In this document: positions 22,001 to 31,200 of the stretch, one piece after another
How positions within the stretch are numbered: position 1 is the first letter of the stretch
How the letters are laid out: each line of letters starts with the position of its first letter
NCBI GenBank assembly: GCA_002964805.2
Contig: PUDQ02000066.1
Span: 186,001 to 250,000 of the forward strand
DNA length: 64,000 nt
Reading direction: 5' to 3'
Source of the DNA: Trametes villosa
Lineage: Eukaryota; Basidiomycota; Agaricomycetes; Polyporales; Polyporaceae
The notes under the pieces: model-generated
What the model saw: the letters and a program-made list of their open reading frames with translations, nothing else
Databases searched by the model: none
What the model was told of the DNA's origin: nothing
Program-made: the position numbers and the translations under genes

Positions 22001-23237
22001 GCAGGCGATAGTCCACGGGGAAACAATAGTTGAACAATTCAATAAACAGCTTTCGGAGGCTCCATTTCTTCGGAGTCTTCGACTCGACGGTAGTAACCCA
22101 AAAATTATATGCATTTCCCTTCAGGAAATTAGATACATGTGATGCGAGCATCGCAGGCTCGACGTCGAAAGCGGTCAGATATTCGACGGTCTGCCGCATG
22201 AACTTATGGAATACTTGCGCGTCCGCGCGTCCGTCGTACGGCTCGGGTTTCTCAGGCTTCAACCGTAGTTTCTTGCGTGATTTCGAGCTTTTTACTGCAT
22301 TGCTGCTGCTGTCCGAAGAACTGTCGGAGCTGCTGCTCGAGTCGGCATCGTCGCCGCGCGGAGCCGTTTCTGTGTCCGTGTCCGAAGAAGAAATGCTCGA
22401 GGAACTCGAAGAGCTCGACGAGTCCCCTGGGTCGCCCCCACCGATGAGGTCCTGAAACGCGCGGCCCAGGTAGCTCCCGGGCTCCAGCTGCGCAACAGGT
22501 CGGAGGGATGACTGACGCTGCTTCCCACTTCCTCGGGCAGTGAGCTTCGAGGGGAGTGGGAGCGCTAGACGAGAGTCCTCGCGCGTCGGTTCCTTTCCTG
22601 ACAAACGAGAACTCTTGCGCTTCGAGCGCGTCTTCTTCGGTGGCAGCGCGTCCTCGCGCGGCGTGTCCGAGGCGGTAGCGGTGCGCGCTTTCAAGCTTTC
22701 CAGCTCGCGCTGCAATTCGTCAACGCGACGCGCCCAGGCTGGAGCTTCCTCGGGGTCCGTTGAACGTTCACCAAGGTTGCCAGAGGAGCGTGCCACCGGC
22801 GATCGCAGCGCGGCTGCACTCAAGTCGGCCGTCGTACGGGGCCGCCTCTGGTTCTGCCAGTATTCGAGCATCTGGCGCTGCTCATCGCTGTTGTAACCAT
22901 CTAGAATATTACTACGTAGCGAGCGTTCAGTTGAATATAACCGTAGCTCTCGTTCTTGAGCTTCCGGATTGAGCTCGTGATCCGGTATGTCGACCGCGCC
23001 CCAGTTGCGCGCGTCGACGGCCTTTCCCTTGCGCATGGGATCGGACGGCCCCTCCTCTCGGGAGTCGGGGCTCGTCGAGTCTGTAAGACGCCTCGCGTCC
23101 TGACTGACTGCCATCCGGCGCGCGACGCGTTCGCGCTCAGCCGGGGTCAGTGTTTCTTCAGCGCGGCGCACAGCATCCTGCTGCACGCCGGACAGGCGGG
23201 AGTGTTGCCTGAATAGGGGCGCGCGCGGCGCAGGCAT
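15024..23237 (-). CDS. Gag-pol polyprotein of Ty3/gypsy element (unit A)
   Basis: One uninterrupted minus frame runs from 23600, but its first ATG is at 23237. Numbering from 23600: Ser/Asp-rich stretch 393-436; gag core about 450-615; CCHC knuckle CFTCKKTGHFQRDC 716-729; aspartic protease with ALLDSGS near 1107; reverse transcriptase with YLDD near 1425; RNase H (VTDGSH) near 1578; integrase HHCC zinc site about 2008-2055 and DDE residues near 2078, 2142 and 2173; chromodomain-like segment about 2376-2430. After about residue 2462 the frame becomes R/P/S-rich and overlaps ORF3, so the last 390 codons are probably a chance open frame in GC-rich DNA. All catalytic motifs look intact, so the unit may be autonomous. 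Confidence 0.88.
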   Translation of the reverse strand: MPAPRAPLFRQHSRLSGVQQDAVRRAEETLTPAERERVARRMAVSQDARRLTDSTSPDSREEGPSDPMRKGKAVDARNWGAVDIPDHELNPEAQERELRLYSTERSLRSNILDGYNSDEQRQMLEYWQNQRRPRTTADLSAAALRSPVARSSGNLGERSTDPEEAPAWARRVDELQRELESLKARTATASDTPREDALPPKKTRSKRKSSRLSGKEPTREDSRLALPLPSKLTARGSGKQRQSSLRPVAQLEPGSYLGRAFQDLIGGGDPGDSSSSSSSSSISSSDTDTETAPRGDDADSSSSSDSSSDSSSNAVKSSKSRKKLRLKPEKPEPYDGRADAQVFHKFMRQTVEYLTAFDVEPAMLASHVSNFLKGNAYNFWVTTVESKTPKKWSLRKLFIELFNYCFPVDYRLQMRDKLQHSAQGNRSVRDYIHELENLFLMVGFVSDREKVDKLWHGLRTSIQTELWKRELNPASSSWDKVREAAEIIEIAERVGQRLRRDRQPPEHSEKRGDSSQSHHNRTNRRQFNATPRRDRAGNSSHPDGDRDQRRQGNTNGGRFRTSNRSSAARRGNAGPRAPPQLTKEERDELAAAGKCFTCKKTGHFQRDCPQRNKVRSDKPGKPPGVTAYHMGIGSTRDGDVEELRALAESTGTSGGIDLYAAWCSDQSDDTEGDIDTAVPELPQPPSPRTRPVAFGGQCEPSINGSYAYVPMRVELPATADEGRARTALGDLYALRAEEVLNRCGPYCCAEVDFDGGDEYDANVYRTAPLLHVLMHYRFDTLVESGRLKDPDFDLPRWYRQVVVHTFAPDHQQCFLSARGEKMGNALAIGARHVLEATIPWPDAMRADVTRFTCVQRGAFVRIYDMYLSLAIDISTRMLENIYLDLPNFYARHVRRYFHAEPRFTLDDLEGELESLFRISSYSGFAHLELNAVSAASRRASPRNDPSQLVALQRNAAAARDFKRLIPEPVVVVIHVNGHPARALLDSGSLSDFMSAKMAHQLGLDVFELQKPLPVHLAVQGSRAKINFGCRAAVEYQRIKAERYFDVVNLLNYDLILGTPFLFQHKVSFSFNPTAVVIGSPEALPIEGKTVRILQSHAADVWEHQLESARRELREYAAPICKEASDSPLPPLRSINHRIPLLDENKVYTWRPSKCPDALRPLWIEKRDAYLKSGRWRMTSARNTSPMLLLTKPGTGTKGVPPRLRVVCDLRERNANTQKVTSPLPDMEGILRRIARRPYRSLIDGKDAYEQIRVEPEHVERTAMTTPDGNVVSLVLQQGDCNAVATYQSLMNHIFGPHIGVFMDVYLDDIAIYSDSLADHLKHVKLVIDILKREQLYLSASKLHFLCRELKILGRIVDDAGIRMDPDKVDSVLNWKVPTNKELLRGFLGSVGYLADDIATIRIPMGILTSMTGSEASFKWDFTHQRAFDDIKRLVHAHREHHRAPLDYSPNAPPIWLVTDGSHGGIAGVVTQGDDFRHGRVAAFFSAKLTSAQMNYPVHEIEMLAGVEAMRRHRDILLGCSFTWITDHKGLIHLLQQRNLSGRQARWLEHISEFNFTVQHVPGVENVLADALSRIYSNEQPGTVRAASEYSVFDDDEDRAHIEAHAISMPVLVDVEGRATQPAATPEPSSNGPRRSTRVRERIARAPPPSVAVPPVSRVPSATRRERGAVVPSAPQHERAPRDRSEPTTTAQQHVTGDLRDREPAETSARRTRRPQRTAPDAAPAETGRPETSREFAKRVRLVLHGPRRERAEGASDPIPADGARITQPPGYAAVRTTPDERQPLAEGASLESTTATGAQHAAEGASLSAPFLSHLAQAGDGVHLQEEIRHRYDEDPFFGDILTNPKHYKNFRVENGLVTLLENGRELLCIPDIRIHGRSAREIVISHAHSLLAHLGPHKTSSLLRDHVWWKTLLPDVQKFCDTCMTCKRSKPSNQKPYGLLNPLPVPSAPWEAVGIDFVGPLPESKNRDGSFDAITTIIDLLTGMVHLVPSRTTYCAKDVAELVFSEIYKHHGLPKAIVSDRDVLFTSTFWTHLHKLIGIELRMSSAYHPESDGSTERANRTVSQMLRQCVGTGQKDWVSKLPAIEFAINLARSESTGYAPFFLNTGRMPRPMIWDGAKPDEYPGVRIYAQRVKAAVMAAHDSIIAARVKQTRDANRRRRPVPFAEGDLVYISTKNIALPKGLARKLAPKYIGPYRIVRDFGNHSYRIELPAALRRRGIHDVFHASLLRVHEPNDDRLFPGRLDSQIFDLDDKENEWAIDKFVAHRGSGTEAVFEALWKSGDRTWVPYASVARLEALRAYLEACGVEEIGALPEGSGVPPDDPQLFVGMIDLILQELAKLQEPIKCKNVSYRPRDLATPRPPSVRQSRTQSRPLFPATPSPSIRPPRLPSISIPIQPCTSFTSSGHARQPEAFPAAPASLQHQPLDGRRSRNRSRRGRPAHLSVHSRTSSPRPRLRRPPASRCVGAGTRSHSCWLRHVCTSLGSRRRQPVRVGSPVGGHRPDRELRVTGQWRSHPGHPPSPCRPRDSLACRERGVRLRPGADEGREQDALATRSRQGAWHRCAFEQEGAHRGRSVPLSVSREEASARSRRSALHAGFLHPLPRELVPRLSGRLVDSVLGPQPGLRLRRAARAIPGPAQRIGTFRSARRQPPAGIDLCERGTLRHRPHHDLSRNHSCRCARCRRVDRPAARLGYHADHLSCDCRSCLVLDDFRPGSRACRTRPGAYHGSCPVRLIPRA

Positions 23238-23825
23238 CGAGCCAGTGCTGCGCGCGCGGCGACGCCGCTGTACTTGAATCCACGGGCCGCCTTCGTCCTC
23301 GTCGGTGACGTCCTCAACGGTCACCCGACGGCGAGCCTCATGAGCGGTGGTCACACTCAGAGGCGGGGGAGCAGATATATTGTTTGTAGGGGATCCAACA
23401 ACATCCACCCCACCGTGACCAGACGGCGGGGAGGGAGGTCTCGAGGCGGCGACCTGACTATAAGTCCGGTCCGCGCGACGCTCGGAAGCACCGAGACGAG
23501 GGCTCTCGGGGGGCACCGGGCTGGACAACGGGCTAGATCCAGTGGAGATGTCAGCGTTCCGAGTGCCAGTGAGCTGTGACTCACCGACGGTGCCCACCAC
23601 GAGCGGTGGCGAGGTTGCGCGAGGTCAGCGCAGATTGTATCGAGACGACATGGAGGTGTCGGGGTAGGGGGTGTGTTCGAGGGAGAGTCCGGTTGCCGTG
23701 AGGAGTGTCGAGTTGATCAGACTCGGCGGTGCCCAGACGGTAGACCAGGGTATCAGAGAGAGATTTGAGAGTTAAGCAGTAGAGCGATGTGTGTTCAAGA
23801 GAGATAGACGGGACTGTCAAAAATA

Positions 23826-24096
23826 TGTCGCGCTCGCGGTTCGAGAGAGCCGGTGGTGCGACACGAGAGAGGTTCAGGCGGGGACAGACAGGGCTAAGGT
23901 CTGTGATTGCGAGAACACTGGGGCATCGCCCTACAAGAGTCGAGCCTTATATACGGTCTAGGGGATCACGGGATCATGGGAACCGATGGGTAAGGAGCGA
24001 CTAGGGTGAGGGGCTAACAAGAGTAAGTAGAGGAATATAAGGAATGTAAGTAATGAGCGTGTAAGTAGAGAGAGACGAGGCGAGCGAGGCGTTACA
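23826..24096 (-). repeat. LTR 2 (shared middle LTR)
   Basis: Same 271-bp sequence. It serves as 5' LTR of unit A and 3' LTR of unit B; no CTGCG duplication on either side. Confidence 0.9.
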
Positions 24097-24106
24097 TACG
24101 CCCTCC

Positions 24107-24127
24107 GAGTATCGTACCACGATACTC
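24107..24127. repeat. Hairpin beside the LTR, second copy
   Basis: Same 9-bp stem/3-nt loop as 14916-14936, at the equivalent place in unit B. Confidence 0.7.
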
Positions 24128-25212
24128 TACGGACCGTCATAATCAATGAGGTCGTCGTCCATCGGATCGTCGCGGTCTCTAGCGGACGACACGATGTCGC
24201 GCGCGGAGGAACCCTCAGGCGCGCGGGATGAGGCGGACGGGACAGCTGCCGTGGTATGCGCCGGGACGGGTTCGGCAGGCTCGCGAGCCGGGACGGAAGT
24301 CGTCGAGGACGAGGCAGCTGCGACAGTCGCAGGAGAGGTGGTCTGCGTGGTAGCCGAGGCGGGCTGCTGGGCGGTCGACGCGGCGGCAGCGAGCGCAGCG
24401 GCAGGAGTGGTTCCGCGAGAGGTCGTGGTGAGGTCGATGACGGAGGGTGCCACGTTCGCAGAGGTCGATGCCGGCGGGTGGTTGCCTTCGGGCGGAGCGG
24501 AAGGTGCCAATGCGTTGAGCTGGGCCAGGAATTGCTCGTGCTGCGCGGCGAAGTCTGAGTCCTGGCTGGGGTCCGAGAACGGAGTCGACGAGCCGTCCAG
24601 ATAGTCGGGGAACGAGCTCGCGAGGGAGAGGGTGGAGGAACCCCGCGTGAAGGGCGGACCGCCGCGACCGCGCAGACGCTTCTTCGCGAGAGACGCTGAG
24701 TGGGACGCTGCGGCCTCGGTGCGCGCCTTCTTGCTCAAACGCGCAGCGATGCCACGCTCCTTGGCGGCTTCGTGTCGCAAGTGCGTCTTGCTCACGACCT
24801 TCATCAGCCCCTGGACGAAGTCGGACTCCGCGTTCTCGACACGCGAGGGAGTCCCTAGGCCGGCAGGGAGAAGGAGGGTGTCCGGGATGGGATCGCCACT
24901 GACCAGTGACTCGGAGTTCGCGGTCGGGACGGTGTCCTCCGACAGGTGAGCCAACCCGTACTGGTTGTCGACGTCTTGATCCCAGAGACGTACAAACGTG
25001 GCGTAACCAGCAGGAATGGGATCGCGTTCCGGCTCCCACGCATCGCGACGCAGGAGGCCGTCGAAGTCGAGGACGAGGCGAACTTGTTCGCGAGTGAACT
25101 GATAGATGCGCTGGTCGTCCGCGGCGAGATCGGTTGCGAGAACGTCGCCCGTCGAGCGGTTGATGCTGAAGTGAGGCGGGAGCCGCCGGGAACGCTTCGG
25201 GTTGCCGGGCAT
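24127..25212 (-). CDS. Retrotransposon ORF3 (unit B)
   Basis: Translates identically to the frame at 14936-16021, shifted by 9191 bp. Confidence 0.6.
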   Translation of the reverse strand: MPGNPKRSRRLPPHFSINRSTGDVLATDLAADDQRIYQFTREQVRLVLDFDGLLRRDAWEPERDPIPAGYATFVRLWDQDVDNQYGLAHLSEDTVPTANSESLVSGDPIPDTLLLPAGLGTPSRVENAESDFVQGLMKVVSKTHLRHEAAKERGIAARLSKKARTEAAASHSASLAKKRLRGRGGPPFTRGSSTLSLASSFPDYLDGSSTPFSDPSQDSDFAAQHEQFLAQLNALAPSAPPEGNHPPASTSANVAPSVIDLTTTSRGTTPAAALAAAASTAQQPASATTQTTSPATVAAASSSTTSVPAREPAEPVPAHTTAAVPSASSRAPEGSSARDIVSSARDRDDPMDDDLIDYDGP

Positions 25213-28200
25213 GGCCAGACGAGGTGAACGAGGTGCAGGGTTGGATCGGGATCGAGATTGAGGGGAGGCGAGGAGGACGGATGGATGGGGAAGGTGTGGC
25301 AGGGAAGAGAGGACGAGATTGGGTGCGAGATTGACGAACCGAAGGTGGGCGAGGAGTCGCGAGGTCTCGGGGTCGATAGCTGACGTTCTTGCACTTTATA
25401 GGTTCCTGTAGCTTGGCCAGCTCCTGCAAGATTAGGTCAATCATGCCGACGAAGAGCTGAGGGTCGTCAGGCGGGACACCCGATCCTTCGGGCAAAGCTC
25501 CTATTTCCTCAACGCCGCATGCTTCCAGGTACGCTCTCAACGCCTCCAGACGCGCCACTGACGCATACGGTACCCAGGTTCGATCTCCCGACTTCCAGAG
25601 GGCTTCGAACACGGCCTCCGTGCCCGATCCTCGGTGAGCGACGAACTTGTCTATAGCCCACTCATTCTCCTTATCGTCTAGGTCGAATATTTGTGAATCA
25701 AGACGACCCGGAAACAAGCGGTCGTCGTTTGGTTCGTGCACGCGCAAGAGAGACGCATGGAAGACGTCGTGAATACCTCGGCGCCGCAGCGCGGCCGGCA
25801 GCTCAATGCGATAAGAGTGGTTTCCGAAATCGCGCACAATACGGTAGGGCCCGATATATTTTGGAGCCAGTTTGCGTGCTAAACCTTTCGGCAGTGCAAT
25901 ATTCTTCGTGGAGATGTAGACTAGGTCGCCCTCCGCAAACGGTACAGGGCGGCGACGTCGATTCGCGTCCCGCGTTTGCTTGACGCGGGCCGCAATGATG
26001 CTATCGTGAGCAGCCATTACAGCCGCTTTCACTCGCTGGGCGTATATTCTAACACCAGGGTATTCATCAGGCTTTGCGCCGTCCCAGATCATGGGCCTCG
26101 GCATGCGTCCTGTGTTCAAGAAGAAAGGTGCGTAGCCCGTCGACTCAGATCGGGCTAGGTTGATCGCGAACTCGATCGCCGGTAGCTTGGAAACCCAATC
26201 TTTCTGGCCGGTCCCGACACACTGACGCAACATCTGCGAGACAGTGCGATTCGCACGTTCGGTTGAGCCGTCGGACTCAGGATGGTACGCACTCGACATC
26301 CTGAGCTCGATGCCGATTAGCTTATGCAAGTGAGTCCAAAACGTGCTCGTAAAGAGGACATCCCGGTCGCTAACGATCGCCTTGGGCAGGCCGTGGTGCT
26401 TGTAAATCTCAGAGAAGACGAGCTCCGCTACGTCCTTTGCACAATAGGTGGTCCGGCTCGGAACGAGGTGGACCATCCCGGTCAGGAGGTCGATGATCGT
26501 GGTGATCGCGTCGAAACTTCCGTCCCGATTCTTGGATTCCGGGAGCGGTCCCACGAAGTCGATGCCGACCGCTTCCCAGGGCGCACTAGGCACCGGAAGC
26601 GGGTTCAACAATCCGTACGGCTTCTGATTAGATGGCTTGCTACGCTTACATGTCATACAGGTGTCGCAGAACTTCTGTACATCCGGGAGAAGTGTTTTCC
26701 ACCACACGTGGTCGCGCAGAAGACTGGACGTCTTGTGAGGACCCAGGTGCGCGAGCAGTGAATGCGCATGCGAGATCACGATCTCGCGAGCGCTCCGACC
26801 ATGTATTCTGATGTCAGGTATGCACAGGAGCTCCCGGCCGTTCTCAAGCAGCGTGACGAGCCCGTTCTCGACTCGGAAATTCTTGTAGTGCTTTGGATTG
26901 GTGAGTATGTCACCAAAGAACGGGTCCTCGTCATATCGATGCCTGATTTCTTCCTGTAGATGAACACCGTCGCCAGCTTGGGCGAGGTGGCTCAGAAAGG
27001 GTGCGGAGAGCGACGCGCCCTCCGCGGCATGCTGAGCGCCGGTCGCTGTAGTGGACTCGAGAGACGCGCCCTCCGCAAGGGGCTGACGCTCATCAGGTGT
27101 TGTGCGGACAGCCGCATACCCGGGCGGCTGCGTGATTCGGGCTCCATCTGCGGGGATGGGGTCCGATGCGCCCTCCGCTCGTTCTCGACGCGGTCCGTGG
27201 AGAACGAGCCGGACGCGTTTCGCAAACTCGCGCGAGGTTTCCGGACGCCCAGTCTCCGCAGGGGCGGCATCAGGAGCGGTGCGTTGTGGGCGGCGCGTTC
27301 GGCGCGCCGAGGTCTCCGCCGGCTCACGATCGCGCAGGTCGCCTGTGACGTGTTGTTGCGCAGTAGTAGTCGGCTCGCTGCGGTCGCGCGGAGCGCGTTC
27401 GTGTTGTGGTGCAGATGGGACTACCGCGCCGCGCTCGCGCCGTGTGGCGGAGGGGACTCGAGATACAGGGGGCACCGCGACTGACGGTGGGGGCGCCCGC
27501 GCTATACGCTCACGCACTCGCGTCGATCTGCGGGGCCCATTACTGCTGGGCTCCGGAGTAGCCGCAGGTTGAGTTGCACGCCCCTCGACATCCACTAGGA
27601 CGGGCATGGAGATAGCGTGCGCCTCGATGTGCGCCCGATCCTCGTCGTCGTCAAACACGGAATATTCTGACGCCGCGCGCACAGTACCGGGCTGCTCGTT
27701 GGAGTAGATGCGCGACAACGCGTCGGCGAGTACATTCTCGACGCCCGGTACGTGCTGTACCGTAAAGTTGAATTCGGAAATGTGTTCTAACCATCGCGCT
27801 TGGCGTCCTGACAGGTTCCGCTGCTGCAGGAGATGAATCAGGCCTTTGTGGTCTGTAATCCACGTGAATGAGCAGCCAAGTAAGATATCCCGGTGCCGTC
27901 GCATTGCCTCGACGCCCGCTAACATTTCTATCTCATGCACAGGATAATTCATTTGTGCGGACGTCAGCTTAGCGGAGAAGAAAGCCGCAACACGCCCATG
28001 GCGAAAGTCATCGCCTTGCGTCACGACACCGGCAATACCGCCATGCGATCCGTCGGTTACAAGCCAGATTGGTGGCGCGTTCGGCGAGTAATCAAGCGGT
28101 GCACGATGGTGTTCGCGATGCGCGTGCACCAGGCGCTTGATGTCGTCGAACGCGCGTTGGTGCGTAAAGTCCCACTTGAAAGAGGCCTCGGACCCGGTCA

Positions 28201-31200
28201 TTGACGTTAGAATACCCATAGGGATACGTATCGTCGCGATGTCGTCCGCGAGGTACCCGACCGAACCGAGGAATCCGCGAAGAAGCTCCTTATTCGTCGG
28301 GACTTTCCAATTCAAGACGGAGTCGACCTTGTCCGGATCCATGCGGATGCCCGCATCGTCAACAATCCGACCCAAGATCTTCAACTCGCGGCACAGAAAA
28401 TGCAGTTTGCTAGCGCTAAGGTATAGCTGCTCACGCTTCAGGATATCTATCACTAATTTGACGTGCTTTAGATGGTCTGCGAGAGAATCTGAGTAGATCG
28501 CAATATCATCAAGATATACGTCCATGAAAACACCAATATGAGGACCAAAAATATGGTTCATTAAGCTCTGGTACGTTGCGACAGCGTTGCAGTCGCCTTG
28601 CTGTAATACGAGACTAACAACGTTCCCATCCGGTGTTGTCATAGCGGTACGTTCGACGTGCTCGGGTTCGACTCGAATCTGCTCGTACGCGTCCTTCCCG
28701 TCAATCAGGGAGCGGTAAGGTCGTCGCGCGATGCGCCGCAAGATCCCTTCCATATCGGGTAAAGGTGAGGTTACTTTTTGTGTGTTCGCATTGCGCTCAC
28801 GAAGATCACATACCACTCGAAGACGCGGCGGGACCCCCTTAGTGCCCGTGCCTGGCTTGGTCAACAGGAGCATCGGCGATGTGTTGCGCGCGCTCGTCAT
28901 GCGCCAGCGTCCAGATTTTAGGTACGCGTCGCGCTTCTCGATCCAGAGCGGGCGAAGCGCATCCGGGCACTTGGACGGGCGCCAGGTGTAGACCTTGTTT
29001 TCGTCAAGCAGGGGTATCCGATGGTTGATAGATCGCAGCGGGGGTAGTGGTGAGTCACTAGCCTCCTTGCAGATAGGAGCTGCGTACTCACGAAGTTCGC
29101 GGCGGGCAGATTCGAGTTGGTGTTCCCAGACATCGGCGGCGTGAGATTGAAGAATGCGGACCGTCTTCCCTTCGATAGGTAAGGCTTCGGGGCTTCCAAT
29201 GACGACCGCGGTCGGGTTGAAACTGAACGAGACTTTATGCTGGAACAGGAACGGCGTCCCGAGAATGAGGTCATAATTCAGCAAGTTAACGACGTCAAAA
29301 TATCGTTCGGCTTTAATGCGCTGATATTCGACGGCCGCGCGGCAGCCGAAATTTATCTTCGCGCGGGACCCTTGTACTGCCAGGTGAACCGGCAAGGGTT
29401 TCTGCAGCTCGAAGACGTCTAGACCCAACTGATGAGCCATCTTTGCAGACATGAAGTCCGAGAGCGAGCCCGAGTCGAGCAGGGCTCGCGCGGGGTGTCC
29501 GTTGACGTGAATCACGACAACTACAGGTTCTGGTATCAGCCGCTTGAAGTCGCGTGCCGCCGCCGCATTGCGCTGTAACGCGACAAGCTGACTCGGGTCG
29601 TTGCGCGGAGATGCACGCCGAGAAGCGGCAGATACGGCGTTAAGCTCAAGGTGAGCAAAACCCGAGTACGAGCTTATCCGGAAGAGCGATTCTAATTCGC
29701 CCTCCAGATCGTCCAGCGTGAAGCGCGGCTCTGCGTGGAAATAACGGCGAACGTGCCGGGCGTAGAAGTTCGGTAAGTCAAGATAGATGTTCTCGAGCAT
29801 GCGCGTCGAGATGTCGATCGCGAGGCTGAGATACATGTCATAGATACGCACGAACGCGCCGCGCTGCACGCAAGTGAAGCGTGTGACGTCAGCACGCATT
29901 GCGTCTGGCCACGGTATCGTTGCTTCGAGCACGTGCCGCGCTCCTATCGCGAGCGCGTTGCCCATCTTCTCGCCGCGTGCGGACAAGAAGCACTGTTGGT
30001 GGTCCGGCGCGAAAGTATGCACCACCACCTGTCGATACCATCGAGGCAAGTCAAAATCGGGGTCTTTGAGCCGTCCCGATTCCACTAATGTATCAAACCG
30101 ATAGTGCATTAGTACATGCAGCAGCGGGGCGGTACGATAGACGTTTGCGTCGTACTCGTCACCGCCGTCGAAGTCAACCTCCGCACAGCAATACGGCCCG
30201 CACCGGTTCAACACCTCTTCGGCGCGCAAGGCATACAGATCACCGAGCGCCGTTCGAGCGCGGCCTTCATCAGCTGTCGCCGGGAGCTCAACCCGCATGG
30301 GTACGTAGGCATAGCTGCCGTTGATTGACGGCTCACACTGACCGCCGAAAGCCACAGGTCTAGTGCGAGGGCTCGGCGGCTGCGGAAGCTCAGGTACAGC
30401 GGTATCAATGTCGCCCTCGGTGTCGTCAGACTGATCACTGCACCAGGCTGCATACAAGTCAATTCCGCCTGAGGTTCCCGTGGACTCGGCGAGTGCCCGG
30501 AGCTCCTCGACGTCACCATCACGGGTGGAGCCTATACCCATATGGTAAGCTGTCACGCCTGGTGGTTTACCCGGCTTGTCGGATCTGACTTTGTTCCTCT
30601 GCGGGCAGTCGCGTTGGAAGTGACCGGTTTTCTTACAGGTGAAGCACTTTCCGGCAGCGGCGAGCTCATCACGTTCTTCTTTAGTGAGCTGCGGGGGCGC
30701 CCTAGGGCCGGCATTCCCTCGTCGCGCTGCGCTTGACCTATTGGAGGTTCGGAAGCGGCCGCCGTTGGTGTTCCCCTGACGTCGTTGGTCTCGATCGCCA
30801 TCAGGGTGAGAGCTATTCCCTGCCCGGTCTCGCCGGGGGGTGGCGTTGAACTGTCGGCGGTTGGTCCTGTTGTGATGCGATTGCGATGAGTCGCCACGCT
30901 TCTCCGAGTGCTCGGGCGGCTGGCGGTCACGTCGCAAACGCTGACCGACACGTTCTGCAATTTCGATGATTTCTGCGGCTTCGCGAACCTTGTCCCAGGA
31001 AGAGCTTGCGGGATTCAGTTCGCGCTTCCATAGTTCGGTCTGAATAGATGTCCGCAGGCCATGCCAGAGCTTATCGACCTTTTCTCGGTCTGATACGAAG
31101 CCGACCATGAGGAAGAGATTTTCCAGTTCATGGATATAGTCCCTTACGGACCGATTCCCTTGCGCGCTGTGCTGTAGTTTGTCGCGCATCTGCAGGCGAT

